DNA of 64,000 nt, from positions 1,404,307-1,468,306 of the forward strand of contig NZ_JASNWE010000002.1 of the NCBI RefSeq assembly GCF_030283145.1, given 5' to 3'. The notes under the pieces are model-generated. The model worked only from the letters and a program-made list of their open reading frames with translations, was not told the origin of the DNA and did no database searches. Source of the stretch: Actinomadura xylanilytica (GTDB lineage Bacteria > Actinomycetota > Actinomycetes > Streptosporangiales > Streptosporangiaceae). Positions 1 to 8,556 of this stretch are shown here, piece after piece. The position numbers and the translations under genes are program-made. Within the stretch, counting starts at the first letter, position 1. Each line of letters starts with the position of its first letter.

Positions 1-406
<406 letters not shown>

Positions 407-414
<8 letters not shown>

Positions 415-1144
415 GAAGGAGACCCGCGTGACCGCCCCCCACCCCACCGCCTCAGGCCGCGTCGGCTCATCGCCGCCCGACGAGCCTGGTCCAGGCTCCA
501 CCTCCGATGCGGCCGATCTCCTGGCGACCTCACCCTTCGAGGGGGACCTCGATGCCGAGCTGGCGGCGCCGCCCCGGCAACGGGTGTTGCCCGGCCCGAC
601 GCTCTACCTCGTCGCCGGGCTCATCCTGGTCGCCGGATTCATCGGCGGAGTACAGGCGCAGAAGTGGAGATCCGACGGTGGCGGTTCCGAGCCCAGGTCC
701 GGCGCCCCCGGCGGCATGACCGCTGCCGGCGGCTACGGCCGTGCGGGCGGCTACGGCGGAGTCCCCGGAGGCGGCGCCGCCCCAGAAGGCGGAGCCATGC
801 CCGGAGGCGGAGGAGCACCCGGGGGCGGGGGAGCATCCGGAGGCGGAGGAATACCGGGCGCGGGGGGCGCACCTGACAACGGCGCCGCCGGCGCCGGCGG
901 CGGCGGGATGACGGTCGGGACCGTCACCAAGATCGAGGGAAACACGGTCTACCTCCGTACCTCGTCGGGCCAGACCGTCACGGTCAAGACCAGCGGCTCC
1001 ACCAAGATCCGCGTCACCAAGGCGGGCACGGTGAAGGACCTCTCCTCGGGAGCGGGCCTCGTCGTGAGCGGGACCACGGCCGAGGACGGCTCCGTCATCG
1101 CGACCGCCATCGGCGAGGGCACCCGGCCCGGCCGCGGAAACTGA
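407..1144 (+). CDS. Membrane-anchored Gly/Pro-rich protein with a C-terminal DUF5666-like beta domain
   Basis: 245 codons if translation begins at the ATG overlapping the permease stop. GTG 428 is in frame, lies just behind an AAGGAG Shine-Dalgarno at 416-421 and may be the true start. Seen in order: a polar N-terminus, one membrane helix (residues about 65-85, LYLVAGLILVAGFIGG), a long Gly/Pro/Ala low-complexity stretch (about 97-165), and a compact C-terminal domain starting GTVTKIEGNTVYLRTSSGQ that resembles the repeats of DUF5666-type exported proteins. Sitting inside an ABC efflux operon, it could be an accessory envelope component; that is inference. The function is unknown. Confidence 0.8.
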
Positions 1145-1161
1145 TCAGGAAGGGCGAGCCG

Positions 1162-1665
1162 ATGAGGGTTTCCACACGCGCAGGCCGCGCGCTGAGCGGT
1201 GCCGGCATCGTGGGGGCGCTGCTGTGCTGCGCGGCATGCGGGAACGCGGGCGACACGGCCAAGGCCGCGCGATCCGCTCCGGCGGACCCGATGGCGGCCT
1301 TCCAAGCGTGCATGGAGAAACAGGGCGTGAAGATGCCCGAGCGCGGCAGTCGCGGCGCCACCCCGCCCAGCGGAGCACCCTCGGCCCGCCCCAGCGGACC
1401 GCCTTCGGCCCGCCCCAGTGGCGCGCCGTCCGGCCGTCCCAGCGGAGCACCGACGGACCGCGCCAGCGGAGCGCCTTCGGATCGTCCCAGTGGTGCGCCG
1501 TCCGGCCCCCCGAGCGGCCGGCCGTCCCGGTCGGCGGCCGAGCAGAAGGCGATGACGGCGTGCTCGTCGCTGGCTCCGCAACGAGGACAGGGCGGCCCAG
1601 GTAGCGGCCCGCCCGGCGAGAGGCCGAGCGGTCAGCCGAGCGGCGGTGCGTCCACCGGCTCCTGA
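1162..1665 (+). CDS. Putative lipoprotein with Pro-Ser-Gly octapeptide repeats
   Basis: 167 aa. The N-terminus (MRVSTRAGRALSGAGIVGALLCCAACGN) carries Arg residues, a hydrophobic stretch and a cysteine in a lipobox-like setting (CAAC), so lipid anchoring outside the membrane is likely. A short segment (about residues 43-58, FQACMEKQGVKMP) resembles the start of small actinobacterial secreted proteins that keep paired cysteines; a second cysteine follows at 'AMTACSSLAP'. Between them lies a repeat region of PSG(A/P)PS-type octapeptides. It is 17 bp downstream of the preceding gene and probably ends the ABC efflux operon. No enzymatic motif is visible. Confidence 0.75.
   Translation: MRVSTRAGRALSGAGIVGALLCCAACGNAGDTAKAARSAPADPMAAFQACMEKQGVKMPERGSRGATPPSGAPSARPSGPPSARPSGAPSGRPSGAPTDRASGAPSDRPSGAPSGPPSGRPSRSAAEQKAMTACSSLAPQRGQGGPGSGPPGERPSGQPSGGASTGS
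1366..1530 (+). repeat. 24-bp tandem repeats (about 6.9 units) inside the lipoprotein gene
   Basis: Six consecutive 24-bp units start at 1366, 1390, 1414, 1438, 1462 and 1486, with a partial seventh to 1530. Each begins CCCAG(C/T)GG or a one-base variant and encodes an eight-residue PSGxPSxR unit. Units differ mainly at third positions, so the peptide period is better kept than the DNA, suggesting selection for the repeat in the protein. Confidence 0.9.
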
Positions 1666-1830
1666 TCCGTCCAGAGACCGGGCGGTCCCCACAGCCGCCC
1701 ATACGCGCGTGACGCAAGCCCCCTTGCCAACCCACGCGCGCAACCTCACCCACCCATCCCATCGCCCGCCCGCCGCGCTGCCGATCGTGCACCTGCCGGG
1801 GACTCATGTCCGAGAGTGCGTTGGTGGGGA

Positions 1831-1862
1831 GGTGAGGCGGGCGAGGTGCCGCCCACCTCACC
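1831..1862. terminator. Possible shared terminator hairpin between convergent genes
   Basis: GGTGAGGCGGGC (1831-1842) pairs with GCCCACCTCACC (1851-1862) with one mismatch and an 8-nt loop. It lies between the + strand lipoprotein gene and the end of the - strand MFS gene. There is no T-tract, as is common in high-GC actinomycetes, so the call is tentative. The rest of 1666-1913 shows nothing recognisable. Confidence 0.4.
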
Positions 1863-1913
1863 CTCGGCGTTCGTCGCTGGACGGCGGTGCGGCAGGGACC
1901 CGCGGGGGGACGG

Positions 1914-3401
1914 CTATGCGGTCGGCGCTTCGGCCGCGGGCTTGCGGCGCGAGAGGGTCAGGACGGGGACCAGTGCCAGCAACATGATCGCGGCGGCCCA
2001 TCCGAACGTGTGCGTGAACGCGGTGGTCAGCAGGGTTGGGGTCGGTGCGGTGTGGTCTGCGGCGGCCTCCTTCAGATTGCCGCTCGCCCCCGGGATCTCG
2101 GCGCGGATCGCCAGTTGCAGGACGACGGCCAGCGCGGCCGTGCCGAACGAGCTGCCGACCCGGATCAGGATGTTGGCGCCGGTGGTCGCCGCCGGCATCG
2201 AGGTGCGGGGGAGGCCCTGGTAGCTCGCGGCCATCAGGGACGGGGCGACCAAGCCGTGCCCGATGCCGATGACCAGGGTCGCTCCCATGAGCACAAGGCG
2301 TCCGGTCGACGCCTCGACGAAGCTGAGCAGGACCGTGCCGGCGAGCACGATCGCGATGCCCCCGGCAGCGACCCAGCGGGCGCCGTACCGGTCGGTCAGC
2401 CGTCCTGCGAGCAGCATCGTGACCATGGCGCCGAGCCCCAGCGGGGCCAGCAGCCAGCCGGACTCCAGCGCCGAATCGCCCCGGACGATCCCGGCGAACA
2501 GCGGGATGAGGATCATCAACCCGAACAGGGACGCGCTGTAGAGGAAGAACCCGCCGGTCGCGGTGGTGAACGACCGGGTGTGCAGCAGCCGCAGGTCGAT
2601 CAGCGCGTCGGAACCCTTGCGCAGTGCGTGGACGACGAAGGCGGCCACCAGCACCGCGCCGCCGACGGCGCTGACCAGGAAGCGGGGGCCGGACAGGTCG
2701 GCGCCGTTCCCGGCCTCCGACAGTCCGTACACCATGGCGGCGACGCCCGGTGAGAGCAGCACCATGCCGACGACGTCCAGGCGGGCGGAGGAGTCGCGCT
2801 CGGTGTCGCGCGGCAGCAACCGGACGGCGGTCAGCAGGGCCACCGCGCAGAACGGGATGTTGACGTAGAACAGCCAGCGCCAGCTCAGGTTGTCGACGAT
2901 CACTCCGCCCAGCAGTGGGCCGAGCACCGGCGCGAGCATCGCGGGGACCGAGACGATGCTCATCACGCGGCCCATCCGGTCGGGGCCGGCCGCGCGGGCC
3001 AGCATGGTCTGCCCGACCGGCATCAGCATGCCGCCGCCGAGCCCCTGGAGCGCGCGGAACGCGATCAGCGAGGGCACCGACCAGGCGAGCCCGCACAGTA
3101 GGGAGCCCGCGATGAACAGGCAGAGCGACGTCAGCCACATCGTGCGGGAGCCGAACCGCCGCACCGACCAGCCGGTCAGGGGGATCGCCACGGACAGGGC
3201 GAGCGTGTAGCCGGTCACCACCCACTGGATGGTCGACAGCGAGGTGTCGAAGTCCTTTCCGAGGGTGTTGACCGCGACGTTCACGATCGTGGTGTCGAGG
3301 ACGGTCATGATCGTGCCGAGGACGACGACGATCGCCAGGCGCTTCAGGTGCGGGTCGGTCCCAGCCCGGACGGCCGGGGCCTGGGTCTCTGCGGTGGTCA
3401 T
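1914..3401 (-). CDS. DHA2-family MFS drug exporter (EmrB/QacA type)
   Basis: 495 aa from ATG 3401 (MTTAETQAPAVRAG). An in-frame start at 3506 would run through the operator array and is rejected. Many hydrophobic segments fit the 14-helix DHA2 drug:H+ antiporter fold. The first helix carries the family signature TVLDTTIVNVAVNTLG, followed by STIQWVVTGYTLA, and helix 5 has the antiporter-like VPAMLAPVLGPLLGG. These pumps export lipophilic drugs or secondary metabolites using the proton gradient. It is divergent from the TetR gene at 3536, with five repeats between them, so TetR-controlled efflux is the natural reading. The substrate is unknown. Confidence 0.92.
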   Translation of the reverse strand: MTTAETQAPAVRAGTDPHLKRLAIVVVLGTIMTVLDTTIVNVAVNTLGKDFDTSLSTIQWVVTGYTLALSVAIPLTGWSVRRFGSRTMWLTSLCLFIAGSLLCGLAWSVPSLIAFRALQGLGGGMLMPVGQTMLARAAGPDRMGRVMSIVSVPAMLAPVLGPLLGGVIVDNLSWRWLFYVNIPFCAVALLTAVRLLPRDTERDSSARLDVVGMVLLSPGVAAMVYGLSEAGNGADLSGPRFLVSAVGGAVLVAAFVVHALRKGSDALIDLRLLHTRSFTTATGGFFLYSASLFGLMILIPLFAGIVRGDSALESGWLLAPLGLGAMVTMLLAGRLTDRYGARWVAAGGIAIVLAGTVLLSFVEASTGRLVLMGATLVIGIGHGLVAPSLMAASYQGLPRTSMPAATTGANILIRVGSSFGTAALAVVLQLAIRAEIPGASGNLKEAAADHTAPTPTLLTTAFTHTFGWAAAIMLLALVPVLTLSRRKPAAEAPTA

Positions 3402-3425
3402 CAAGCCGCCTTCCGGATCAGTGAA

Positions 3426-3522
3426 CGTACACCGTATCGGCATCACCGTACACCGTATCGCTTGATCCGTACAGTGTCTCGGTTCGGCGTACGCCGTATC
3501 GCCCACTCCGTACGCCGTATGG
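3426..3522. promoter_or_regulatory. Array of five TetR-type operator repeats, 20-21 bp period
   Basis: Five 14-bp copies of CGTAC(A/G)CCGTATCG-like sequence start at 3426, 3447, 3468, 3488 and 3509. Copies 1 and 2 are identical; copies 4 and 5 have G for the A; copy 3 is diverged (CGTACAGTGTCTCG). Each contains TAC-N3-GTA (copy 3 imperfect), a dyad typical of TetR operators. The 20-21 bp spacing places every copy on one helix face. The array fills the divergent MFS/tetR promoter region. A TACGAT -10-like hexamer (3524-3529) lies 6 bp before the tetR GTG, suggesting a leaderless tetR transcript directly under operator 5. Confidence 0.85.
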
Positions 3523-3535
3523 GTACGATCGGGAT

Positions 3536-4261
3536 GTGCCTGGATCAGCGACCGGCGACCGTGGGGACCTGCCGGCGAGATACGACGTGTGGGAGCGCCC
3601 CCGCGGGGGTCGCCGTTCGAAGCTGTCGCGGGAGGCGATCGTCGCCGCCGCGATCAAGCTCGCCGACGCCGAGGGGATGGCGGCGGTGTCCATCCGCCGC
3701 GTGGCCGGTGAACTGGGCGTCCGCGCGATGAGCCTTTACGGGCATATCGACCGCAAGGAGGATCTGCTCGACCTCATGTACGACGAGGTCGCGGCCGACG
3801 TCCTGATCGAGGGGGAGTTGCCGTCCGACTGGCGCGAGGCGTTCCTCCAGATCACCCGCAGGGAGCGCGCGACCGGCCTGGAGCACCCGTGGATGTTCCA
3901 GCTCGCCGGACGTTCGTCCAGGATCGGCCCGAACGGGCTGCGGCACGCCGACCAGTCGCTGCGGGCCGCGTCCAAGCTCACCGACGACCCGCGCAGCCAG
4001 ATGGAGATCGTCATCACCATCGACCACTACATGCTCGGCGTCATGACCCAAGAGCAGCGGATCCGGGAGAGGGGCGTGCACGACCTGAAGGTCGTCGAAC
4101 ACAGCCTGCTGGAGCAGTCCTACGTCCGGGACCTTCTGGCGGGCGGCGAGTTCCCCTACCTCAGATCGGTCGTCGAGACCGGCGTCTACGGTGAGGACGA
4201 CTTCGAGAAGGGGCTCAACTGGCTGCTGGACGGCATCGAGCGCGAGCACGCCGGAAGCTGA
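3536..4261 (+). CDS. TetR/AcrR-family transcriptional regulator with TetR_C-like ligand domain
   Basis: 241 aa from GTG 3536. After a basic extension (VWERPRGGRRSKLSREAIVAAA) the N-terminal HTH reads VSIRRVAGELGVRAMSLYGHIDRKEDLLDLMYDEV (residues about 45-80), the classical TetR recognition helix region with LYGHI in place of the more usual LYRHF. The larger C-terminal all-helical part resembles the TetR_C_1 class that responds to drug-like ligands. It is expected to repress itself and the divergent MFS exporter by binding the five-repeat array and to release DNA when ligand binds. An ATG at 3534 is out of frame; no SD is present, which fits a leaderless message. Confidence 0.92.
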   Translation: MPGSATGDRGDLPARYDVWERPRGGRRSKLSREAIVAAAIKLADAEGMAAVSIRRVAGELGVRAMSLYGHIDRKEDLLDLMYDEVAADVLIEGELPSDWREAFLQITRRERATGLEHPWMFQLAGRSSRIGPNGLRHADQSLRAASKLTDDPRSQMEIVITIDHYMLGVMTQEQRIRERGVHDLKVVEHSLLEQSYVRDLLAGGEFPYLRSVVETGVYGEDDFEKGLNWLLDGIEREHAGS

Positions 4262-4337
4262 AGGCGCTGGCCCCGCACCCCGATGGGGACATAGCGTAGG
4301 CGCGGGCATACAGACAGCTACGACGAGATGGGGCCAA

Positions 4338-5852
4338 GTGCGGGCAGCGAGGTTCATCAGCGCGGTCGGGGCGCTCACATTGGCGGCGGCGTGCAGCGGC
4401 GGCGGTGGTGGCGGCAGTCGTACGCAGCAGCAGGCGGCCTCGTCCGACGCCAAATCCGGGATGGACGCCTTCTACCAGCAGAAGCCGACCTGGAAGGACT
4501 GCGGCGACGGATTCCAGTGCACGGCCGTCGAAGTCCCCCTCGACTACGCCAAACCGAACGGCTCCAGGCTCAAGCTGTCCCTCATCAGGCTGCCCGCGAG
4601 CGACCCCTCCAAGCGGGTCGGCTCCCTGTTCACCAACCCCGGCGGGCCTGGCGGTTCGGGCGTGGGGTTCGCCCGCAGCGTGGCCCGTACGTTCGGCGCC
4701 GACCTGCGCCGGCGCTTCGACATCGTCGGGTTCGACCCCCGCGGTGTCGGCGCCAGCGCCCCCGTCCGCTGCATGACCGGCCCCCAGCTCGACGCCTTCT
4801 TCGGCGCGGACTCGTCGCCCGACGACAAGAGGGAGGTCGACGCGTTCGCCGCGGAGAGCAAGGCGTACGCGCAGGCCTGCCAGGCGAAGGCCGCGCAGAT
4901 GCTCCCGCACATGGGCACCGTCGACGCGTCCCACGACATCGACGTCCTCCGCGCCGCCGTGGGCGACCGGAAGCTCACCTACTACGGCGCCTCCTACGGC
5001 ACCTACCTGGGCGCGCTCTACGCCGAGCAGTTCCCGAAGAACGTCCGCGCCCTGGTCCTCGACGGCGCGCTCGACCCCAAGGAGTCCTCGACCGGAACCC
5101 TGGTCGAGCAGTCGAAGGGCTTCGAGACCGCCTTCCGCGCGTTCGTCGCCGACTGCGTCAAGAGGACCTGCCCGCTCGGCACCACGGCCGGCGCCGCGAA
5201 GGCCAAGGTCGCCGACCTTCTCCGCAAGACGGACGAGACCCCCCTCACCAACACCCTCGACACCCGGAAGATCAACGAATCCTGGGTCACGATGGGCATC
5301 GCCACGGCCCTCTACGCCAAGGAGTCCTGGCCCGTCCTGCGGCAGGCGCTGGCCCAGGCCGTCCAGAACGGCGACGGCACCCTCCTCCTGCGCCTGGCCG
5401 ACCAGATGGTCGAACGCGGGCCTGACGGCACCTACAGCAACCAGACCGACGCCAACATGGCGGTGAACTGCGTCGACAAGCCCAATCCGCCTGACGCCGC
5501 CACCTACGGCACGTCCGCCGACGAGGCCAAGAGGAGCTCGCCGCTCTTCGGCCCGTTCGTCGTCTGGGGCGGCCTCCCCTGCGTCTACTGGCCCGTCCAG
5601 ACCAAGCGGCGGCCCGAGCCCGTCACGGCCAAGGGCGCCGCGCCCATCCTGGTGATCGGCACCCTCCGCGACCCCGCCACGCCGTACAAGTGGGCCGAGA
5701 GCCTCGCCTCCCAGCTCGACTCCGGCGTCCTGCTCAGCCTGGACGGCGACGGCCACACGGCCTACCTCCAGGGCAACACCTGCATCACCCGGGCCACCGA
5801 CCGCTACCTGACCACGGCCGAGCCGCCCAAGAACGGCACCCTCTGCCACTGA
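4338..5852 (+). CDS. Secreted alpha/beta-hydrolase peptidase, TAP-like (tripeptidyl aminopeptidase) lipoprotein
   Basis: 504 aa from GTG 4338. This start gives a short Arg-containing signal peptide ending in the lipobox LAAAC followed by a Gly-rich linker; longer in-frame starts would overlap tetR. The oxyanion segment NPGGPGGSG (about residue 100), nucleophile elbow YYGASYGTYLG (Ser in GASYG) and the C-terminal TAP-like block LVIGTLRDPATPY...DGDGHTAYL supply the Asp and His of the triad. Streptomyces relatives remove tripeptides from secreted protein N-termini. Several Cys near the C-terminus could form disulfides, as expected for an exported enzyme. It is probably transcribed separately from tetR. 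Confidence 0.9.
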   Translation: MRAARFISAVGALTLAAACSGGGGGGSRTQQQAASSDAKSGMDAFYQQKPTWKDCGDGFQCTAVEVPLDYAKPNGSRLKLSLIRLPASDPSKRVGSLFTNPGGPGGSGVGFARSVARTFGADLRRRFDIVGFDPRGVGASAPVRCMTGPQLDAFFGADSSPDDKREVDAFAAESKAYAQACQAKAAQMLPHMGTVDASHDIDVLRAAVGDRKLTYYGASYGTYLGALYAEQFPKNVRALVLDGALDPKESSTGTLVEQSKGFETAFRAFVADCVKRTCPLGTTAGAAKAKVADLLRKTDETPLTNTLDTRKINESWVTMGIATALYAKESWPVLRQALAQAVQNGDGTLLLRLADQMVERGPDGTYSNQTDANMAVNCVDKPNPPDAATYGTSADEAKRSSPLFGPFVVWGGLPCVYWPVQTKRRPEPVTAKGAAPILVIGTLRDPATPYKWAESLASQLDSGVLLSLDGDGHTAYLQGNTCITRATDRYLTTAEPPKNGTLCH

Positions 5853-5905
5853 TGCACGCACTGCCCGGGACCCGGTAGACTTCATCCCGCCGTGCCCCAC
5901 GGCAG

Positions 5906-5981
5906 GCCGCCTTAGCTCAGTCGGTAGAGCGATTCACTCGTAATGAATAGGTCAACGGTTCGATTCCGTTAGGCGGCTCCA
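5906..5981 (+). tRNA. tRNA-Thr (CGT anticodon), CCA encoded
   Basis: A full cloverleaf can be drawn. The acceptor GCCGCCT (5906-5912) pairs with AGGCGGC (5971-5977). The anticodon stem ATTCA/TGAAT encloses the 7-nt loop CTCGTAA with anticodon CGT at 5939-5941. The T arm contains GGTTCGATTCC. Discriminator T5978 is followed by genomic CCA. The anticodon CGT reads ACG, a common threonine codon in high-GC genomes. Confidence 0.96.
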
Positions 5982-5987
5982 CCTCAG

Positions 5988-6020
5988 AGGCCCCTTGCGA
6001 TCACTCGCAAGGGGCCTTTG
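5988..6020 (+). terminator. Intrinsic terminator of tRNA-Thr
   Basis: AGGCCCCTTGCGA (5988-6000) pairs perfectly with TCGCAAGGGGCCT (6005-6017) around a TCAC loop, followed by TTG. The 13-bp GC-rich stem begins 6 bp after the tRNA CCA end. Confidence 0.85.
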
Positions 6021-6507
6021 TCAACGGGTCTGCTAACAGCGCGGTCCACGCTGTGCTCATCGCGGCGAACACGTCAGCCGCAACGGCCTCTGCGGACCGG
6101 ACGACATGGGCCGAGCGTGGGAAGCGGTTCCACCGGGCGCGGCCCGGTCTTCGGAGCGTGTACGCCCGGACGGTCTTCGTCATGAGCCAGCCGACCGAGT
6201 CCGGATGGATCGGCTCACCCATCCGGCCGCGAACACGTGGCCGTCTTCGGTGCCGTGCCACTTGCCGCCCATCGAGGGCCCCGCGGCGATGCCGAACCGT
6301 GTCCTTCGGCGAGCGCTCGGACGGCCGCGACCGAAAGCCCATGAACCTTGGGCACGCCGGTGGCCAGAACGCCGGTGGCCGGAACGCCGGTGAGCCCGAC
6401 TCCGACCGGACAGGTCCACGGCCGGGTACTGCACGTGGCTCGCGCATGCGACCCCTAGGGGCACCAGAACGGCCATCTTCTTTCGGATACTGGATATTCA
6501 GACCCAA
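6021..6507. other. Gene-poor stretch with no supportable gene; contains a short 15-bp tandem repeat
   Basis: None of the frames here has a convincing start, ribosome binding site or recognisable protein motif. Units of CGCCGGTGGCC(A/G)GAA lie at 6355-6369 and 6370-6384 with a partial third at 6385-6396. The stretch separates the tRNA terminator from a gene remnant and looks like decayed DNA. Confidence 0.55.
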
Positions 6508-6592
6508 GTGCACGAGGACCGCTTGACGGGAGAGGCGATCCCCAACGCGGTGCGCGCACTGCGGAACGATCCGAGCTACCCCGGGCGGCCCG

Positions 6593-6820
6593 CGGGAGCA
6601 GCTCAAGAAGGTGGACGGGATCGGGGACGAGGCATATCTCGGCTACCAGCCCAGGACAGGCGGTTCGGTCACCGTACGGGTGGGGAACGTCATTCTGTTC
6701 GTCACCTACAACGGGTCGGTTCACCGGACGAATCCGAAGACCTCGCTCATCCCCGCGCAGACCGCTATGGACGGTGCCAAGTACGCGGTGACCGAAGCGG
6801 CAAGGAAATTGACCGGATAG
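6593..6820 (+). pseudogene. Remnant of a DUF3558-like small secreted/lipoprotein gene (C-terminal part)
   Basis: One frame ending at the TAG at 6818-6820 reads VDGIGDEAYLGYQ...VTVRVGNVILFVTYNG...ETA-type ending 'AKYAVTEAARKLTG'. The 'GIGDEAY...VTVR.GNV...V.Y' pattern matches the C-terminal half of DUF3558-type actinobacterial lipoproteins. The only start in this frame (GTG 6611) has no SD and would remove the whole N-terminal half and any signal peptide. Upstream, a different frame (from about 6508, 'LTGEAIPNAVRALRNDP') looks protein-like, which suggests a frameshift near 6590-6600. It could instead be a 69-aa intact gene, but that is less likely. Confidence 0.5.
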
Positions 6821-6981
6821 GCGGCGATGGTGGGGGAAACGTGACCTCGGCATGCCATCCGGAAGCACCACCTCGACCCCCAAGCGGTCACCAGATGGTC
6901 GACGACCGAGCCCAGCGACGACGCGCCGGACAGCACGAGCGACACATTCGGCGGTTGAAAACGGCCTTCTGTCGAGGGTTC

Positions 6982-7869
6982 TCAGTGCTGGAGAGGTGCG
7001 TACATCGGGAGCATCGTTTCGAGTCGGGTTGCGAGTTGGGGACGGTCGAGGTCGTGGTAGGCGCGCGCCCACAGGGGGTGTAGGTGGGTGAAGCGGTCGT
7101 GGTCGTCGTGGAAGGCGTCGGTGAGTTCTAGCAGGGCGGTTGCCGGGTATCCGGTGTCCAGCAGTCGATCGGTATGGGCGAGGATCTCGTCCAGGCATCC
7201 GCCGGCGTACATGTGGCCGCGGTCTGTGAACGCGCCGGCGGGGGCCAGTACGCCGACTCCGGCCCCGTTCACGTCGGGTTCGTGTCTCCATCCGGCCGGG
7301 ACGGTGAGCTCAAGGGGCACGATCGTGTCGAAGCCGTCTGGGGTGATGCCGTGCTCGGGGGTGGGGTGGAGGTCGAGCTCGGTGGCGAGGCGGGCGATGA
7401 GAGCACGGTCGTCGTCCCGGAGGTTCTTCTTGCGGAGTCCGAGGGAGAGCATCCATTCCAGACCGGCGCGGGTGTCTGCGCCGATGATGCGTGCGCCGGG
7501 TTCCTGGCCGAAGAGGGCGACGGGGTGATCGGTCCCTCGCAGTTCCGGGGCGGGCACCACCCAGCCCACGCAGGTGCCATTGCCCAGGTGGCCGAACTGC
7601 ACCAACTCGGGTGTGGCGAACATCGGCACGTGGTCCTGTCGCACGCCTTTCGTTAGCGAGGGGCCCGGATAGGCGTACTCCCAGCCGTCGGGTGCGCCGG
7701 GAGCGGCTTCAAGGTCGAACATGAAGTCGTAGTGGGTCGCCAGGAGGGCTTCGTCGTACTCGTCTTCGTCGGTAAAGGCATCTGCCCAGGCGATGTCGAC
7801 CAGCCTGGCGAGCCCGGGTGGGGTGGGGAACGGGAACAGGTCGTCGACCCAAGGTGGAGGCGCAGTCAT
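6982..7869 (-). CDS. Conserved hypothetical cytosolic protein (about 295 aa)
   Basis: 295 aa from ATG 7869 (MTAPPPWVDDLFPFPTPP); a TTG three codons earlier (7878) is also possible. There is no signal peptide or membrane helix; the protein is acidic and rich in Trp, His and Asp. Distinct blocks such as HYDFMFDLEAAPG, HVPMFATPELVQFGHLGNG and CVGWVVPAPEL resemble the SMI1/KNR4-like immunity-type folds in style, but I do not recognise the family with certainty. It stands alone, with a decayed region on its 3' side and an AraC/VOC pair on its 5' side. Coding periodicity is good across the whole length. Confidence 0.7.
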   Translation of the reverse strand: MTAPPPWVDDLFPFPTPPGLARLVDIAWADAFTDEDEYDEALLATHYDFMFDLEAAPGAPDGWEYAYPGPSLTKGVRQDHVPMFATPELVQFGHLGNGTCVGWVVPAPELRGTDHPVALFGQEPGARIIGADTRAGLEWMLSLGLRKKNLRDDDRALIARLATELDLHPTPEHGITPDGFDTIVPLELTVPAGWRHEPDVNGAGVGVLAPAGAFTDRGHMYAGGCLDEILAHTDRLLDTGYPATALLELTDAFHDDHDRFTHLHPLWARAYHDLDRPQLATRLETMLPMYAPLQH

Positions 7870-8110
7870 GACGATCAAGTTTGCAGCGTCTGTTCACCGC
7901 CGCAAGCGGTCCGGGTGACACCCGCCGTGATGCGGGTCGAGCCAAGGTCTGTCCCGTGGATCGCGATCGGCCGGCCTGCTTCGGCGCTGGCCGCCGCTGC
8001 CATTCGAGACGGTGTGACGCCCACCCGGCCGGAGCGTCCTCCGGAGCCGTGTGCGGATTGGCCACCCGGAACCGGCACGGATCGGCGGAGAATCGTGGTG
8101 TGATGGCGCC

Positions 8111-8503
8111 GTGAGTCGCGCTGTGGAGGAGACCAACCGTCGCATGCTCCGGGCGCGGGACGCGATGGACCGTGCTTACGCGCAGCCGCTGGACGTCCCG
8201 ACCCTGGCTCAGATCGCCCATGTGTCGGCGGCGCATTTCACGCGTACCTTCCGGGCCACGTTCGGCGAGACGCCGCACCGTTATCTGCGACGCCGCCGAG
8301 TCGAGCGCGCGATGTTCCTGCTTCGGGAGACCGATCGAAGTGTGACCGACATCTGTTTCCAGGTCGGCTTCGGCAGCCCGGGAACCTTCAGCCGCACGTT
8401 CCACGACATCGTCGGCCGGTCACCGAGGACGTACCGCAAGGAAGTGGCGGCCACGGGCGTACCGACGTGCTTCACGATGGCGTGGACGCGGCCGGGCGAC
8501 TGA
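8111..8503 (+). CDS. Short AraC/XylS-family transcriptional regulator (DNA-binding domain only)
   Basis: About 130 aa from GTG 8111. Nearly all of it is the AraC double HTH: first HTH 'VPTLAQIAHVSAAHFTRTFRATFGETPHRYL', linker helix 'RRRRVERAMFLL', second HTH 'SVTDICFQVGFGSPGTFSRTFHDIVGRSPRTYR'. There is no sensor domain. Stand-alone AraC domains of this size next to VOC-family genes are common in actinomycetes. The C-terminus overlaps the extended frame of the VOC gene, and its stop is 54 bp before the chosen VOC start, so co-transcription is likely. Confidence 0.88.
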   Translation: MSRAVEETNRRMLRARDAMDRAYAQPLDVPTLAQIAHVSAAHFTRTFRATFGETPHRYLRRRRVERAMFLLRETDRSVTDICFQVGFGSPGTFSRTFHDIVGRSPRTYRKEVAATGVPTCFTMAWTRPGD

Positions 8504-8556
8504 CCGTCGACTCAGTCGTTTCGGATAAGTTTCCGTCCGGCCCGCTCGGTAGCGTG

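Noticed and set aside
1366..1530. CRISPR-like array
   Set aside because: The 24-bp units are contiguous without spacers and code for an octapeptide.
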